Of a DNA stretch of 64,000 nt, positions 29,776 through 39,338 are shown one piece after another. The notes below the pieces were generated by a model. It was not told the origin of the DNA, made no database searches, and was given only the letters and a program-made list of their open reading frames with translations. Position numbers and translations under genes: made by a program. Positions within the stretch are counted from its first letter, which is position 1; every line of letters starts with the position of its first letter. Origin of the DNA: Streptomyces cellulosae (lineage in GTDB: Bacteria > Actinomycetota > Actinomycetes > Streptomycetales > Streptomycetaceae); contig NZ_JOEV01000011.1 in assembly GCF_000721105.1 (NCBI RefSeq), positions 1 through 64,000 of the forward strand, written 5' to 3'.

Positions 29776-30833
29776 GAACTCGCTACCTCTCGCAGTCGCT
29801 CGGCCGCGCGCTCCGGCGGCACGTCATTGACGAAGACGCTCATGCCCGACTCGGAACCCGCGAGGAACTTCAGCTTGCCGGACGTACGGCGGATGGTGAA
29901 AAGCTCCAGGTGCAGCGCGAAGTCGTCCCGGCTGACGCCCTCGAACTCCTCCAGTTGGCCGAACGGAGCCTGGTGCCAGCCCGAGATGTACGGCGTCGGA
30001 GTCTCGCCCTCCCCGAATATCCGGTCGAAGCGCCTCAACAGTTCCAGATACACCTTGGGAAACTCTGTGCGCGCGTCCTCGTCGAGCCCGAGCAGATCGG
30101 GCACCCGGCGCTTCGGGTAGAGGTGCAGTTCGTACGGCCAGTGCGCGGCGTACGGCACGAAGGCGACCCAGTGCTCGCTCTCCAGGACGACCCGCTCACC
30201 GGCGAGTTCCCGCTCCAGGACGGCGTCGAAGAGATTCTCACCTCCCGTCGCTTCCTTGTGGGCGGCGAGAGAGCGCAGCATGAGCGCGGTGCGGGGGGTG
30301 GTGAACGGGTAGGCGTAGATCTGCCCGTGCGGGTGTCCCAGGGTCACACCGATCTCGGGACCCCGGTTCTCGAAACAGAACACCTGCTCGACGGAGGGCA
30401 GATGCGACAGCTCCGACGTCCGGTCGGTCCACGCCTCCAGGACCAGCCGCGCCTGCTCCTCGGTAAGGCTCGCGAAGGACGCGTTGTGGTCGGAGGTGAA
30501 GCAGACGACCTCGCACCGGCCGGAGTCGCCGGCCAGCGAGGGGAATCGGTTCTCGAAGACCACGACGTCGTACGACGAGTCCGGGATCTCACTCAGCCGG
30601 TCCCCCTGCGAGGGGCACAGCGGACACTCGTCGGCCGGCGGGTGATACGTCCGCCCCTGCCGGTGCGAGGCGATGGCCACCGCGTCCCCGAGCAGCGGAT
30701 CCCGCCGGACCTCGGAGGTGGTGACGGTCCGCTCCAGCGGGCGCCGGTCGACCGCGTCCCGGACGGTGTCGTCCCGCAGGTCGTAGTAGATGAGCTCGCG
30801 GCCGTCCGCCAGCCGGGTCGAGGTCTTCTTCAC
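29772..30833 (-). CDS. galT: Galactose-1-phosphate uridylyltransferase
   Basis: A 353-residue GalT transferring UMP between UDP-glucose and galactose-1-phosphate. The catalytic H-x-H-x-Q motif is [16 protein letters not shown], preceded by the zinc-binding C-x-x-C of ECPLCPS and the block ENRGPEIG. The GTG at 30833 ([11 protein letters not shown]) is chosen for its GGGAG site; the frame is open slightly upstream. It is the first gene of the gal operon and is divergent from the symporter gene, with repeat elements between them. Confidence 0.95.
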   Translation of the reverse strand: MKKTSTRLADGRELIYYDLRDDTVRDAVDRRPLERTVTTSEVRRDPLLGDAVAIASHRQGRTYHPPADECPLCPSQGDRLSEIPDSSYDVVVFENRFPSLAGDSGRCEVVCFTSDHNASFASLTEEQARLVLEAWTDRTSELSHLPSVEQVFCFENRGPEIGVTLGHPHGQIYAYPFTTPRTALMLRSLAAHKEATGGENLFDAVLERELAGERVVLESEHWVAFVPYAAHWPYELHLYPKRRVPDLLGLDEDARTEFPKVYLELLRRFDRIFGEGETPTPYISGWHQAPFGQLEEFEGVSRDDFALHLELFTIRRTSGKLKFLAGSESGMSVFVNDVPPERAAERLREVASS

Positions 30834-30865
30834 TGCGGGACTCCCTATTCGAGCCACTCAATCTT

Positions 30866-30953
30866 CAAACAGAACCAAACATATCGAAACACGACTCACC
30901 CCCCAAGTCAACATCACGATCAAACAAAAACCGTCACCTCGGGTGTTCAAACA
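30866..30953. promoter_or_regulatory. Phased CAAACA repeats in the gal control region
   Basis: Three hexamers stand exactly 10 bp apart: CAAACA at 30866, CAAACA at 30876 and GAAACA at 30886. Further CAAACA copies start at 30921 and 30948. They lie between the divergent galT and symporter genes. A complex operator built from direct hexamer repeats has been described for the galactose operon promoter galP1 of Streptomyces, and this region fits that description. Confidence 0.7.
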
Positions 30954-31011
30954 CTGAAGGCGGAGGCGTAAGTTCCGCTCTGGATCAGTTCACGCAACGA
31001 AGCGAGTACAT

Positions 31012-32703
31012 ATGCAGACCCCCACATATGCACCGGTGAACCTGGCAGCCGAACTACGGCTCCCGACCAACTGGCTCGACTACACGATCCTCGGCATCTA
31101 CTTCGTCGTCGTCCTGGGCATCGGTTTCGCGGCCCGCCGCTCGGTGAAGACCAGCCTCGACTTCTTCCTCTCCGGCCGCTCCCTGCCCGCCTGGGTCACC
31201 GGTCTCGCGTTCGTCTCGGCCAACCTGGCCGCGACCGAGATCCTCGGCATGGCCGCCAACAGCGCGCAGTACGGCGCGTACACCGTGCACTGGTACTGGA
31301 TCGGCGCCATCCCGGCCATGGTCTTCCTCGGCCTGGTGATGATGCCCTTCTACTACGGCAGCAAGGTGCGCTCGGTCCCGGAGATGCTGCTCCTGCGCTT
31401 CGACAAGTGGGCGCACCTGCTCAGCTCGGTCCTGTTCGCCTTCGCCGCCATCCTGATCGCCGGCGTCAACCTCTACGCCCTCGCGATCGTCGTGGAGGCC
31501 CTGCTCGGCTGGCCGCAATGGGTGGCGATCGTCGTCGCCGGCGCCTTCGTCCTGGCCTACATCACCCTGGGCGGCCTGTCCTCGGCGATCTACAACGAGG
31601 TCCTCCAGTTCTTCGTGATCCTGGCGGCCCTGATCCCCATCGTCGTCCTGGGCCTGAAGAAGGTCGGCGGCTGGGACGGCCTGACCGACTCCCTCACCAA
31701 GAGCCACGGCGCGAACTTCACCACCGCGTGGGGCGGCACCGGCATCGGCAGCGTCAACCCGCTGGGCGCCAACTGGCTCACCATCGTCCTCGGCCTCGGT
31801 TTCGTCCTCTCCTTCGGCTACTGGACGACCAACTTCGCCGAGGTCCAGCGCGCCCTGTCCGCCAAGAACCTCTCCGCGGCCCAGCGCACCCCCCTCATCG
31901 CCGCGTTCCCCAAGATCTTCATCGTCTTCCTGGTGATGATCCCGGGCCTGGTGGCCGCCGTCCTGGTCCCGAAGATCGGCACCGCCGACTCCGACCTCCA
32001 GTACAACGACGCCATCCCCTACCTCATGGAACAGCTCCTGCCCAACGGCGTCCTCGGCATCGCGGTCACCGGCCTGCTTGCCGCGTTCATGGCGGGCATG
32101 GCGGCGAACGTGTCGTCCTTCAACACGGTGTTCACCAACGACATCTGGGCCCGCTACGTGGTCAAGGGCCGGGACGACGCCTACTACGTCCGCTTCGGCC
32201 GCCTGATCACGGTGATCGGCGTCACCGCCTCGGTGGGCACGGCGTTCCTCGCCTCGTCCTTCTCCAACATCATGAGCTACCTGCAGACGCTGTTCTCCTT
32301 CTTCAACGTGCCGATGTTCGTGGTCTTCATCGTGGGCATGTTCTGGAAGCGCGCGTCCGCGAAGTCCGGCTTCTGGGGCCTGCTCGCCGGCACCGTGACC
32401 GCGATGGTGAACTACTTCTGGATCTACAAGCAGGGCATCATCGACATCCCCTCCGACCAGGGCGCCAACTTCGTCTCCGCGATCGCCGGCTTCGTGGCGG
32501 GCGCGGTGGTCATGGTCATCGTGTCCCTCTTCACGGCCCCCAAGCCGGCCGAGGAGCTCCAGGGCCTGGTCTACGGCACCCGCTCCCCCGGCATGGACGA
32601 ACCCCCCGCCGTCGGCGACGACGCCTGGTACCGCAAGCCGGCCCTGCTGGGCTGGGGCGCGGTGATCCTCGCGGCCGCCTGCTACATCCCGTTCTCGATC
32701 TGA
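31012..32703 (+). CDS. Sodium:solute symporter (SSS family), probable galactose transporter
   Basis: A 563-residue membrane protein with about 14 hydrophobic segments. The SSS core is visible in LDYTILGIYFVVVLGIGFAA, the block LSGRSLPAWVTGLAFVSANL (typical GRS-LP...G-x-S-x-x-A pattern) and later LGGLSSAIYNEVLQFFVILA. It should import its substrate with sodium. Being divergent from galT with shared CAAACA repeats, galactose is the most likely substrate, by context only. The ATG at 31012 is preceded by GAAGCGAG. Confidence 0.9.
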   Translation: MQTPTYAPVNLAAELRLPTNWLDYTILGIYFVVVLGIGFAARRSVKTSLDFFLSGRSLPAWVTGLAFVSANLAATEILGMAANSAQYGAYTVHWYWIGAIPAMVFLGLVMMPFYYGSKVRSVPEMLLLRFDKWAHLLSSVLFAFAAILIAGVNLYALAIVVEALLGWPQWVAIVVAGAFVLAYITLGGLSSAIYNEVLQFFVILAALIPIVVLGLKKVGGWDGLTDSLTKSHGANFTTAWGGTGIGSVNPLGANWLTIVLGLGFVLSFGYWTTNFAEVQRALSAKNLSAAQRTPLIAAFPKIFIVFLVMIPGLVAAVLVPKIGTADSDLQYNDAIPYLMEQLLPNGVLGIAVTGLLAAFMAGMAANVSSFNTVFTNDIWARYVVKGRDDAYYVRFGRLITVIGVTASVGTAFLASSFSNIMSYLQTLFSFFNVPMFVVFIVGMFWKRASAKSGFWGLLAGTVTAMVNYFWIYKQGIIDIPSDQGANFVSAIAGFVAGAVVMVIVSLFTAPKPAEELQGLVYGTRSPGMDEPPAVGDDAWYRKPALLGWGAVILAAACYIPFSI

Positions 32704-32725
32704 GGGCGGGAGGATAGGAGCCACC

Positions 32726-33055
32726 ATGTCCGAGCACCCCAGCGAACACCCCGGATACTCCGAGAAGGACGTCCAGCGCGAGGTCTCCGAACTCCAGACC
32801 AAGTCCGCGACAGCCGCCCGCCTCTTCGACATCCGGCGCATCATCGGCGGCCTGTTCGTCCTCTACGGCGTCATCGTCACGATCACGGGCCTCACCGACG
32901 ACGACGCCGCGATCGACAAGGCCCAGGGCATCAACATCAACCTCTGGACGGGCCTGGCGATGCTGGCCCTGGGCGTCTTCTTCCTGGCCTGGCTGAAACT
33001 GAGGCCGGTGGCCCCGCCGCCGGACGCGGTTGCGGGGGACGAGTCGAGGGACTGA
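32726..33055 (+). CDS. Small two-helix membrane protein
   Basis: A 109-residue protein with an acidic, soluble N-terminus of about 45 residues and two transmembrane segments: GGLFVLYGVIVTITGLT and LWTGLAMLALGVFFLAWLKL. A short Pro-rich tail follows. The ATG at 32726 has a TAGGAGCC site and is 22 bases after the symporter, so they form an operon. Small helpers of this kind often accompany SSS symporters in actinobacteria; the role is unknown. Confidence 0.8.
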   Translation: MSEHPSEHPGYSEKDVQREVSELQTKSATAARLFDIRRIIGGLFVLYGVIVTITGLTDDDAAIDKAQGININLWTGLAMLALGVFFLAWLKLRPVAPPPDAVAGDESRD

Positions 33056-33065
33056 CGGTCGGGCC

Positions 33066-33102
33066 GGCGCGGGCGGTACGGAGTCGCGGTACCGCCCGCG
33101 CC
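33066..33102 (+). terminator. Terminator after the symporter operon
   Basis: A perfect 14-bp stem, GGCGCGGGCGGTAC (33066-33079) with its complement at 33089-33102, closes a 9-base loop just after the stop codon of the small membrane protein. It marks the boundary between the galactose genes and the biosynthetic locus. Confidence 0.9.
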
Positions 33103-33314
33103 GCACCGGCTGTCCTGTCCAAAACCGCCCTGCCCCTGCGCCGGCCCGTAAACCAGCAAAATAACGTCAGGCGCCTAAACGGAATTTTCAGCGGCATTGC
33201 TCACAGCGCCACTCCACGATGCCGGACTCCCACCGAGCCGTGCGCCACTACGAATCCCTTGTGGCTAAACGCGTTACTGGTTAGGGTCGCTTCATGGTGG
33301 ATACAGGGGGCCAA

Positions 33315-34514
33315 ATGCCATTCGTCACCGAGCGGTTAGGCGATTCATTTTTCCAGGATCCTCAGGGCTTCTTCGCGCGGCTGCGTTCGTCCGCGCCGGT
33401 GACTCAGGTCATCACAGCCGAGGGCCTGCGAGTCTGGCTCGTCACCCGGTACGAGGACGTGCGCGCGGGGCTGGCCGATCCCCGGCTGGCCAAGGACTGG
33501 GTCACGCACATGACGCCCGAGGATTTCGACATCAACGTCGATCCTGTGCAGGCGTATCTCGACCAGCACATGCTCAACCTCGATCCACCCGACCACACCC
33601 GGCTGCGCCGCCTGGTGGTGAAGGCGTTCACCTCGCGCCGGGTGGCCGCCCTGCGGCCGCGGATCTCCTCCGTCACCGGCGAGTTGCTGGACGCGATGGC
33701 GGACGGCCCCACCGAGACAGACCTGATCGAGGCGTTCGCGTTCCCGCTGTCGGTGACCGTGATCTGCGAACTGATCGGCATCCCGGTCGACGACCGGGAG
33801 TCGTTCCGCGAGTGGTCGGGAACCCTGCTGTCCTCGCGGGGCACGCGCGAGGAAGCCCGCGCGGCCGCCGTCGAGATGTACGAATACTTCACGCGCATGG
33901 TCGCCGAGCGCCGACGTTCACCGGCAGACGACCTGCTCTCGGCGCTGATCGCGGCCCGCGACTCGGGTGACTCGCTGTCGGAGCACGAGTTGCTCTCCAT
34001 GATGTTCCTGCTGCTCGTCGCAGGACACGAGACGATGATGAACCTGATCGCCGGCGGGGTCCTGGCGCTGCTGACCCATCCGGCCGAGCTGGCGCGGTTG
34101 CGGGAGGATCCCTCGCTGCTGCCTTCGGCGGTCGAAGAGCTGCTGCGGTACGCGAACCCGCTGAACCACGCGACCGAACGATTCACGCTGGAGCCGGTGA
34201 CCATCGGCGACGTCACCATCCCCGCGAAGGAATGGGTCATGCTCGCGTCCGCGTCGGCGAACTGGGATCCGTCCCGGTTCCCGGACGCCGACCGGCTGGA
34301 CGTGGGCCGGGACCCGTCGGGCCACGTGGGGTTCGGACACGGGATCCACTACTGCCTCGGCGCGCCGCTGGCACGGCTGGAGGGCGAGATCGCGTTCGGG
34401 ATGCTGCTGTCCCGGTTCCCCGGGCTGGCGCTCGCGGTGCCCGAGTCGTCGCTGCGGTGGCGGTCCTCCAGCCTCATCCACGGGCTGGAGAAACTCCCCC
34501 TGCGACTGCGCTGA
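33315..34514 (+). CDS. Cytochrome P450 of the biosynthetic locus, TTA-containing
   Basis: A 399-residue P450 with all core motifs: I-helix LLLVAGHETMMNLIAGGV, K-helix ExxR in VEELLRYANP, and heme loop FGHGIHYCLGAPLARLEG. It resembles CYP105/CYP107-type tailoring enzymes. The ATG at 33315 is preferred because AGGGGG lies 3-8 bases upstream, but an in-frame ATG at 33294 is possible. An in-frame TTA leucine codon is at 33336-33338, which predicts dependence on the bldA tRNA. It is convergent to the thioesterase-NRPS-radical SAM operon. P450s next to free-standing adenylation-carrier proteins often hydroxylate the carrier-bound amino acid at the beta carbon; that is the best guess here. Confidence 0.9.
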   Translation: MPFVTERLGDSFFQDPQGFFARLRSSAPVTQVITAEGLRVWLVTRYEDVRAGLADPRLAKDWVTHMTPEDFDINVDPVQAYLDQHMLNLDPPDHTRLRRLVVKAFTSRRVAALRPRISSVTGELLDAMADGPTETDLIEAFAFPLSVTVICELIGIPVDDRESFREWSGTLLSSRGTREEARAAAVEMYEYFTRMVAERRRSPADDLLSALIAARDSGDSLSEHELLSMMFLLLVAGHETMMNLIAGGVLALLTHPAELARLREDPSLLPSAVEELLRYANPLNHATERFTLEPVTIGDVTIPAKEWVMLASASANWDPSRFPDADRLDVGRDPSGHVGFGHGIHYCLGAPLARLEGEIAFGMLLSRFPGLALAVPESSLRWRSSSLIHGLEKLPLRLR

Positions 34515-34608
34515 CCCGCGCCCCACGGCCAGGAACGGACCTGAGCTGATTTCCAACGGCCGTCATCGCAGCCGATAGCGAGCACTGGCTCGCCCCGTAA
34601 CCGCGGAC

Positions 34609-34640
34609 GGCTGATACTCGGGATATGCCGAGTATCAGCC
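34609..34640. terminator. Bidirectional terminator between P450 and thioesterase genes
   Basis: A perfect 13-bp stem, GGCTGATACTCGG (34609-34621) with CCGAGTATCAGCC (34628-34640), closes a 6-base loop. It lies between two convergent genes. Confidence 0.85.
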
Positions 34641-34670
34641 GCGGTCGGCGTGAAGCCCTTGGACCGTAAC

Positions 34671-35471
34671 CTACTTTTCCACAACTTCCGACGCCGGGCT
34701 GGATTCCAGCAGCCGTTCTTTCAGGATCGCGGTCACATCGTCAGGCGCAGCGTGGTGGTAGAAGTGGCCGCCGTCGAATACCTCGAGATGGAATTCGGCT
34801 GACGTCAGGCTTCCCCACGCGCTGAGTTCGTCCAGGCTGACGCTGGGATCGTGGCGACCGCCCATCGCCGTGACCGGAACCTCCAGCAAGCCCCGGCGCG
34901 GGACAGGCGTGTACGTCTCCCAGACCGTGAGGTCGGCTCGGAGCAAGGGCAGCAGGAGCTGCACCAGCTCGGGCTGGGCGAGTACTTCCGGTGAGGTCCC
35001 TTCCAGCCGCGCGACGACCGTCAGCAACTCGTCGTCCGGCAGGTCGTGGAGCCGTGGCCCCGTGGGCGGCAGATGCGGCGCGCCGAGCCCTGAGACGAAC
35101 AGATGCCTCGGAGGCTTGCCGAGCGCGGACAGCACGTGGGCCAGTTCGTAGCTGAGCAGAGCGCCCATGCTGTGCCCGAACAGGGCGAAGTCCGTCCCCG
35201 CGCGGTTCGCCACGGGCTCTTTCAGGATGGCGACGAGTTCCGCGGCCGAATGGAGCGCCGGCTCCCTGTGCCGGCTTTCCCGTCCCGGCAACTGGACGGG
35301 GATCGCCTCGATGCCCGGGGCCAGCACATCAAGCCAGTCCCGGTACGCCGACGCGCCTGCACCCGCGTGAGGCAGGCAGAACAACTGGATCGCGTCCGCG
35401 TCCAGCGTCGGCGGTGGAATGGCTTCCGCCCGGCAGGGAGGGAAGCACGACGCGTCAGCCGTCTTCGTCAT
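34671..35471 (-). CDS. Type II thioesterase
   Basis: A 266-residue alpha/beta hydrolase of the TEII/GrsT class. The N-terminal block LFCLPHAGAGASAYRDWLDV, the nucleophile elbow FALFGHSMGALLSYELAHV with Ser, the Asp-containing MGGRHDPSVSLDELSAW, and the His in FDGGHFYHH complete the triad. Such enzymes clear wrong acyl groups from carrier proteins or release the product. Its ATG overlaps the stop of the adenylation-carrier gene (ATGA), so it serves that protein. With no condensation or type I thioesterase domain here, it could be the release enzyme. Confidence 0.9.
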   Translation of the reverse strand: MTKTADASCFPPCRAEAIPPPTLDADAIQLFCLPHAGAGASAYRDWLDVLAPGIEAIPVQLPGRESRHREPALHSAAELVAILKEPVANRAGTDFALFGHSMGALLSYELAHVLSALGKPPRHLFVSGLGAPHLPPTGPRLHDLPDDELLTVVARLEGTSPEVLAQPELVQLLLPLLRADLTVWETYTPVPRRGLLEVPVTAMGGRHDPSVSLDELSAWGSLTSAEFHLEVFDGGHFYHHAAPDDVTAILKERLLESSPASEVVEK

Positions 35472-37417
35472 GGACGTCCTTCCCCGGCCCGACCGGGCGC
35501 GGACTCGGCGAAGGTCTGGGGGTCCGGGGCGGCCACGTCGGCCCGCTGCTGGACGTACCTGGCGATGCCGCGCGCTGTCGGGTCCTCGAAGAACTCCGCG
35601 AGCGTCATGTTCACGCCGAAGCGTCGGCCCACCTGGGTGAGCAGGCGAATCGCCAGCATCGACTGCCCGCCGCTCTCGAAGAAGTTCTCCTCACGGCCGA
35701 AGCTCGGCACGTCCAGCAGGCGACCGATGATGGCGGCGATCTCGTCGTCGAGCACGTCGGGAACCGCGGGGCCGGCGCCGTCATCCGCCGGAGGGGCCGA
35801 GGCCGCCGGGGACGGCAGAAGTGCCCGGTCAACCTTCATGTTGGTGTTCTTCGGCAGTTCGGGGAGGTGGATCAGCCGCGACGGAACCATGTAGTCGGGC
35901 AGCCGGTCACGCAGGAAGGCCATGACGTCACCCGTGTGAGGGGGTGCTTCGCCCGCCGCCACGTAGTAACTGACGAGTGTCTTGTCCCCCGATCGGGTGT
36001 CGGCGTCGGCGACCGTCACCGCCTCCCTGATCCCGGAGTACTGGAGCAGCGTCGCATCGACCTCGTTCATCTCGACCCGGAAGCCCCGGATCTTCACCTG
36101 GAAGTCGGCGCGGCCGAGGAAATCCAGCGAGCCGTCCGGCAGCCGGCAGACCAGATCTCCCGTCGCGTACATGCGCTGGTCGGGCTCTGCCCCGAAGGGG
36201 TCGGGAAGGAACCGCTCGTTCGTGAGGTCGGAACGACCGAGATAACCGCGTGCGACGCCGTCGCCACCGATGTAGAGCTGGCCGGGGACCCCGACCGGCT
36301 GAGGACGCAGCGTGTCGTCGAGCACGTAGCAGGTGGTGTTCGAGATGGGGCGACCGATCGGCACCCGCAACTGGTCCGCGGGCATCGGCGTGACATGGTG
36401 TGCCGTGGCGAGCGTCGTGCATTCGGCGGGACCGTAACCGTTGATCAGGGTGCAACCCGGCAGCGCCGCGACGGCGTTGGCCTGGGCGACGGCCATCACG
36501 TCGCCGCCCACCAGAATCTGGGAGATCGTGGCGAACGTCGAGGGGTCGTCCGCCGCGAGCTGGTTGAAGAGCGGCGTCGCCATCACCATGGTGTTGATGC
36601 GGCGCTCTCGCAGGGCGGTTGCCAGTCGGCCGGGCGAGAGGATGGTGTCCCGGTCGAATCCCACCAGTTCCGCCCCGTTGAGCAGGGCTCCCCACACCTC
36701 GATCGTGGCGGCGTCGAAGGCCGCGTTCGAGATCTGAGCCACCCGGTCACCCGACTCGAACCTGATGTAGTCGGTGTCCCGCGTGCGCTGTACGACGTTG
36801 CGGTGCGTGACACAGATGCCCTTCGGGGCGCCGGACGATCCCGAGGTGTACACCACATAGGCGAGATCTTCGGGGCCTGCGCCTCCGTCTGTCCGGACGT
36901 CGTGGGCGGCGTCGTCCCGCACCGCGTCCGACAGATGGTCGGCGACCGTGATCACGGGGATTCCGAGACCGCTCGGATCGTCCGCGCCCGCTTCCGCCAG
37001 CAGCGCCACGGGCTTGGACTCCTCCAGGATGCCGCGCAGCCGGGAAGCCGGGTGGGCCGGATCCAGAGCCAGATAGGCACCGCCCGCCTTGATGGTGGCC
37101 AGCATGCCCACGATGACGCTGAGGTCCCGGTCAGCGCGGATCGCGACCAGCCGGTCGGGCCGCACGCCGAGTTCCCGCAAGCGGCGGGCCAGGGAGTTGG
37201 TCACCCTGTCGAGCTGCCGGTAGGTCAGCGTGACCGGACCATATGTCACGGCGGGCCTGTCAGGATCGCGTTCGACGTGCTCGGCGAACAGATCGCCCAG
37301 CGAACTGTTCCGGGGATGTCCGGCAGGCACGTGGCGCGACGCTGCGATGCGATCGCTGTCCGACGGAGCAAACGGCGTCGCTTCGATCCCGTCGACCCTC
37401 ACATCAGATTGCGACAT
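35468..37417 (-). CDS. Free-standing NRPS adenylation-carrier didomain (A-PCP)
   Basis: A 649-residue protein. The adenylation domain (about residues 40-530) shows A3 LAYVVYTSGSSGAPKG, A5 NGYGPAECTT, A7 YATGDLVCRLPDG, A8 RGFRVEMNEVDATL and A10 NMKVDR with its Lys. A carrier domain (about 555-625) has the phosphopantetheine Ser in FFESGGQSMLAIRL. There is no condensation, epimerase or thioesterase domain. Aligned by hand with GrsA, the ten specificity positions read D-A-I-V-L-G-G-T-L-K, which I cannot match to a known amino acid. The protein probably activates and holds one amino acid for tailoring. It overlaps the radical SAM gene by 14 bases and the thioesterase gene by 4. Confidence 0.93.
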   Translation of the reverse strand: MSQSDVRVDGIEATPFAPSDSDRIAASRHVPAGHPRNSSLGDLFAEHVERDPDRPAVTYGPVTLTYRQLDRVTNSLARRLRELGVRPDRLVAIRADRDLSVIVGMLATIKAGGAYLALDPAHPASRLRGILEESKPVALLAEAGADDPSGLGIPVITVADHLSDAVRDDAAHDVRTDGGAGPEDLAYVVYTSGSSGAPKGICVTHRNVVQRTRDTDYIRFESGDRVAQISNAAFDAATIEVWGALLNGAELVGFDRDTILSPGRLATALRERRINTMVMATPLFNQLAADDPSTFATISQILVGGDVMAVAQANAVAALPGCTLINGYGPAECTTLATAHHVTPMPADQLRVPIGRPISNTTCYVLDDTLRPQPVGVPGQLYIGGDGVARGYLGRSDLTNERFLPDPFGAEPDQRMYATGDLVCRLPDGSLDFLGRADFQVKIRGFRVEMNEVDATLLQYSGIREAVTVADADTRSGDKTLVSYYVAAGEAPPHTGDVMAFLRDRLPDYMVPSRLIHLPELPKNTNMKVDRALLPSPAASAPPADDGAGPAVPDVLDDEIAAIIGRLLDVPSFGREENFFESGGQSMLAIRLLTQVGRRFGVNMTLAEFFEDPTARGIARYVQQRADVAAPDPQTFAESAPGRAGEGRP

Positions 37418-39338
37418 GAACGTCCAGTCCTTTCTCGCCGGATGACTGACGAGCCGAGGCCGGCAACCAGAACGGCATGACGTTTCCGACCTTCTCGATC
37501 ATTCCGTGACAGTAGGAGCCGCTGTGGTCGCGACTTTGCGTGGGCATGAACGGATATTGCAGCCGCTTGTGATCAACCATGAAGGTGCCGTCCGCCGGCA
37601 CCGTCTGAATCGGGACCGCATCGGCCAGATCCGTGAGGTACTCCGAGGGGACCCGCACGGTATAACTTCGTGGACCGCGATCCAGGAGCTCGAGCGCCTG
37701 GAATCCCTCCGGGTGCACGTCCATGGGGGTATTGCTGTACATGTAGGGCCGGTTCAGAAGATCGATCTCGAACAGGGCCCGCGCCTTGCTGTCGTCCCAC
37801 CAGTCCTGGCTCTGCGCGAAGCGGCGCACATGATCGGCGAAGCGCTCCCTGTGCTCGTGCAGCACCGTGTGGATGAAGAGGCCGTAGTTGTTGACGTCGT
37901 AGTAGTCGGCTTCTCGGATGGAGCGTTCCATGTACGAGAGGACGGGGTCGTCTTCTCCCTGCCGGCGCAGGAAGTCGGAGAATGCGGAGAAGATGGCCTG
38001 GTACTCCATCCCCGACTGCTTCACCAGGTAGCGGCTCACCGTGCGGAGGCTCCGGGTGTTGTGCAGGGCATGGAAGGCGTAGAAATAATACATGCCCTCG
38101 ACGAATTCCTCTTCGGAAACCTCCTTCGTGCCGATGACGACCTGGGCTTCCGCGGCTCCTCCTCCGGCCGGTCGGCTGAGGATCCCCATCGTTTCCGCCT
38201 GGTGGTAGATGGGGGTGTTGTTGAGGAGCAGGTGGGGATAAGCGATCACCGTCTGCGCCTCGTTCTCGCACAGCGTTCCGATGCCGCGCTTGAAGGAGTC
38301 GAGAGTTTCTCCTGGCAATGGCCAGATGAGTTCGACGTAGGAGCTGATCCGTTTCTCGCGCAGATCTTCCTGGATCGCGGCGAAGGCGCTCAGCTTTATG
38401 TTCGAGCGAGAGATCAGATCAAGACTGGTCGGTTCCAGGGTCTGGAGCGACACCGGTTGCGAGGCGATGAGGTTTGCGTCCTGGAAGATACCGGTGATTT
38501 TCGTGACCGCCTGCGGCTTGTTCTTCGCGGCAGAGAAGTACACGACGTTCGGCGCGCCATGCTCGTTGGCGCAGTCGGTGATGTGCTGAGAGATGTCGAC
38601 GTCCCGGCCCAGCATGCCCCAGTTCGCATCGGCGATGAAGAGGAAAAGGATCTCGTTCTTGGCTATCCATTTGATTTCCTCACGGACCCGGTCCTCGTCG
38701 AAGCGGTGCACCCGGTCATTCGTGGCGGCGCCCCAGAAGCAGAACCCGCAGTGGTAGGGGCAACCGCGGTTCGTCTCCAGGATGGCGATGCTGTAGGCGG
38801 AGTCGAAGACTCCTGTCAGGAACGGTGAGGGGACCTCGTCCAGACTGCTGATCCTCGGCTGCTTCGGGGTCGTCACCAATTCGCGGTCACGGTAGAAGCT
38901 GAGACCATTCACCTCATGGAAGCGCGGGCTGGATTCGGTCAGCGCGAGAAGGTACTGCGTGAAGGTGATCTCGCCCTCTCCGTTGCAGATGACCGTCCGT
39001 TCGTCGTTCTCGCTGAGGTAACGCAGAGCCTGCGACATCACCTGCGGGCCGCCGAGGATGATGTGGGCCTGCGGCCTGGCCTGCCTGACCGCCTCCACGG
39101 CAGCCTTCACCAGGCCCATGTTCCAGACGTAGCAGCTGAACGCGTACACGTCGGCGGCCGACCGGACCAGGTCCCGGATGATGTCGGCCCGGTCCGCCTT
39201 GGCGACAGCCGTGTACCGCTCGAACCGATAGGCACTGCGAATCACCGAATCCGTCATGGCATACGCCTGAAGGTAACCGGAGACCAGCGGTGTCATCCGC
39301 TCGAAAACGGACAGTTCAACGAGCAGGACCTTCTTCAA
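37404..39338 (-). CDS. B12-binding-domain radical SAM enzyme
   Basis: A 644-residue enzyme. The first 145 residues form a Rossmann-like B12-binding domain (ADVYAFSCYVWNMGLVKAAV, AHIILGGPQVM) without the D-x-H-x-x-G His, as in many radical SAM methylases. The radical SAM cluster motif C-x3-C-x2-C is CPYHCGFC, Cys 193, 197 and 200. The rest of the barrel and a C-terminal domain of about 200 residues follow. Such enzymes often methylate unactivated carbons or do ring chemistry. The start is TTG at 39338 behind AAAGG. Parts have unusually low GC for this chromosome (31 of 60 bases in 38641-38700), suggesting recent transfer. It is the first gene of the operon with the A-PCP and thioesterase genes. 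Confidence 0.85.
   Translation of the reverse strand: MKKVLLVELSVFERMTPLVSGYLQAYAMTDSVIRSAYRFERYTAVAKADRADIIRDLVRSAADVYAFSCYVWNMGLVKAAVEAVRQARPQAHIILGGPQVMSQALRYLSENDERTVICNGEGEITFTQYLLALTESSPRFHEVNGLSFYRDRELVTTPKQPRISSLDEVPSPFLTGVFDSAYSIAILETNRGCPYHCGFCFWGAATNDRVHRFDEDRVREEIKWIAKNEILFLFIADANWGMLGRDVDISQHITDCANEHGAPNVVYFSAAKNKPQAVTKITGIFQDANLIASQPVSLQTLEPTSLDLISRSNIKLSAFAAIQEDLREKRISSYVELIWPLPGETLDSFKRGIGTLCENEAQTVIAYPHLLLNNTPIYHQAETMGILSRPAGGGAAEAQVVIGTKEVSEEEFVEGMYYFYAFHALHNTRSLRTVSRYLVKQSGMEYQAIFSAFSDFLRRQGEDDPVLSYMERSIREADYYDVNNYGLFIHTVLHEHRERFADHVRRFAQSQDWWDDSKARALFEIDLLNRPYMYSNTPMDVHPEGFQALELLDRGPRSYTVRVPSEYLTDLADAVPIQTVPADGTFMVDHKRLQYPFMPTQSRDHSGSYCHGMIEKVGNVMPFWLPASARQSSGEKGLDVHVAI

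Noticed and set aside
35468..37417. Condensation or epimerisation domain in the NRPS protein
   Set aside because: No HHxxxDG motif is visible; length fits only an adenylation and a carrier domain.
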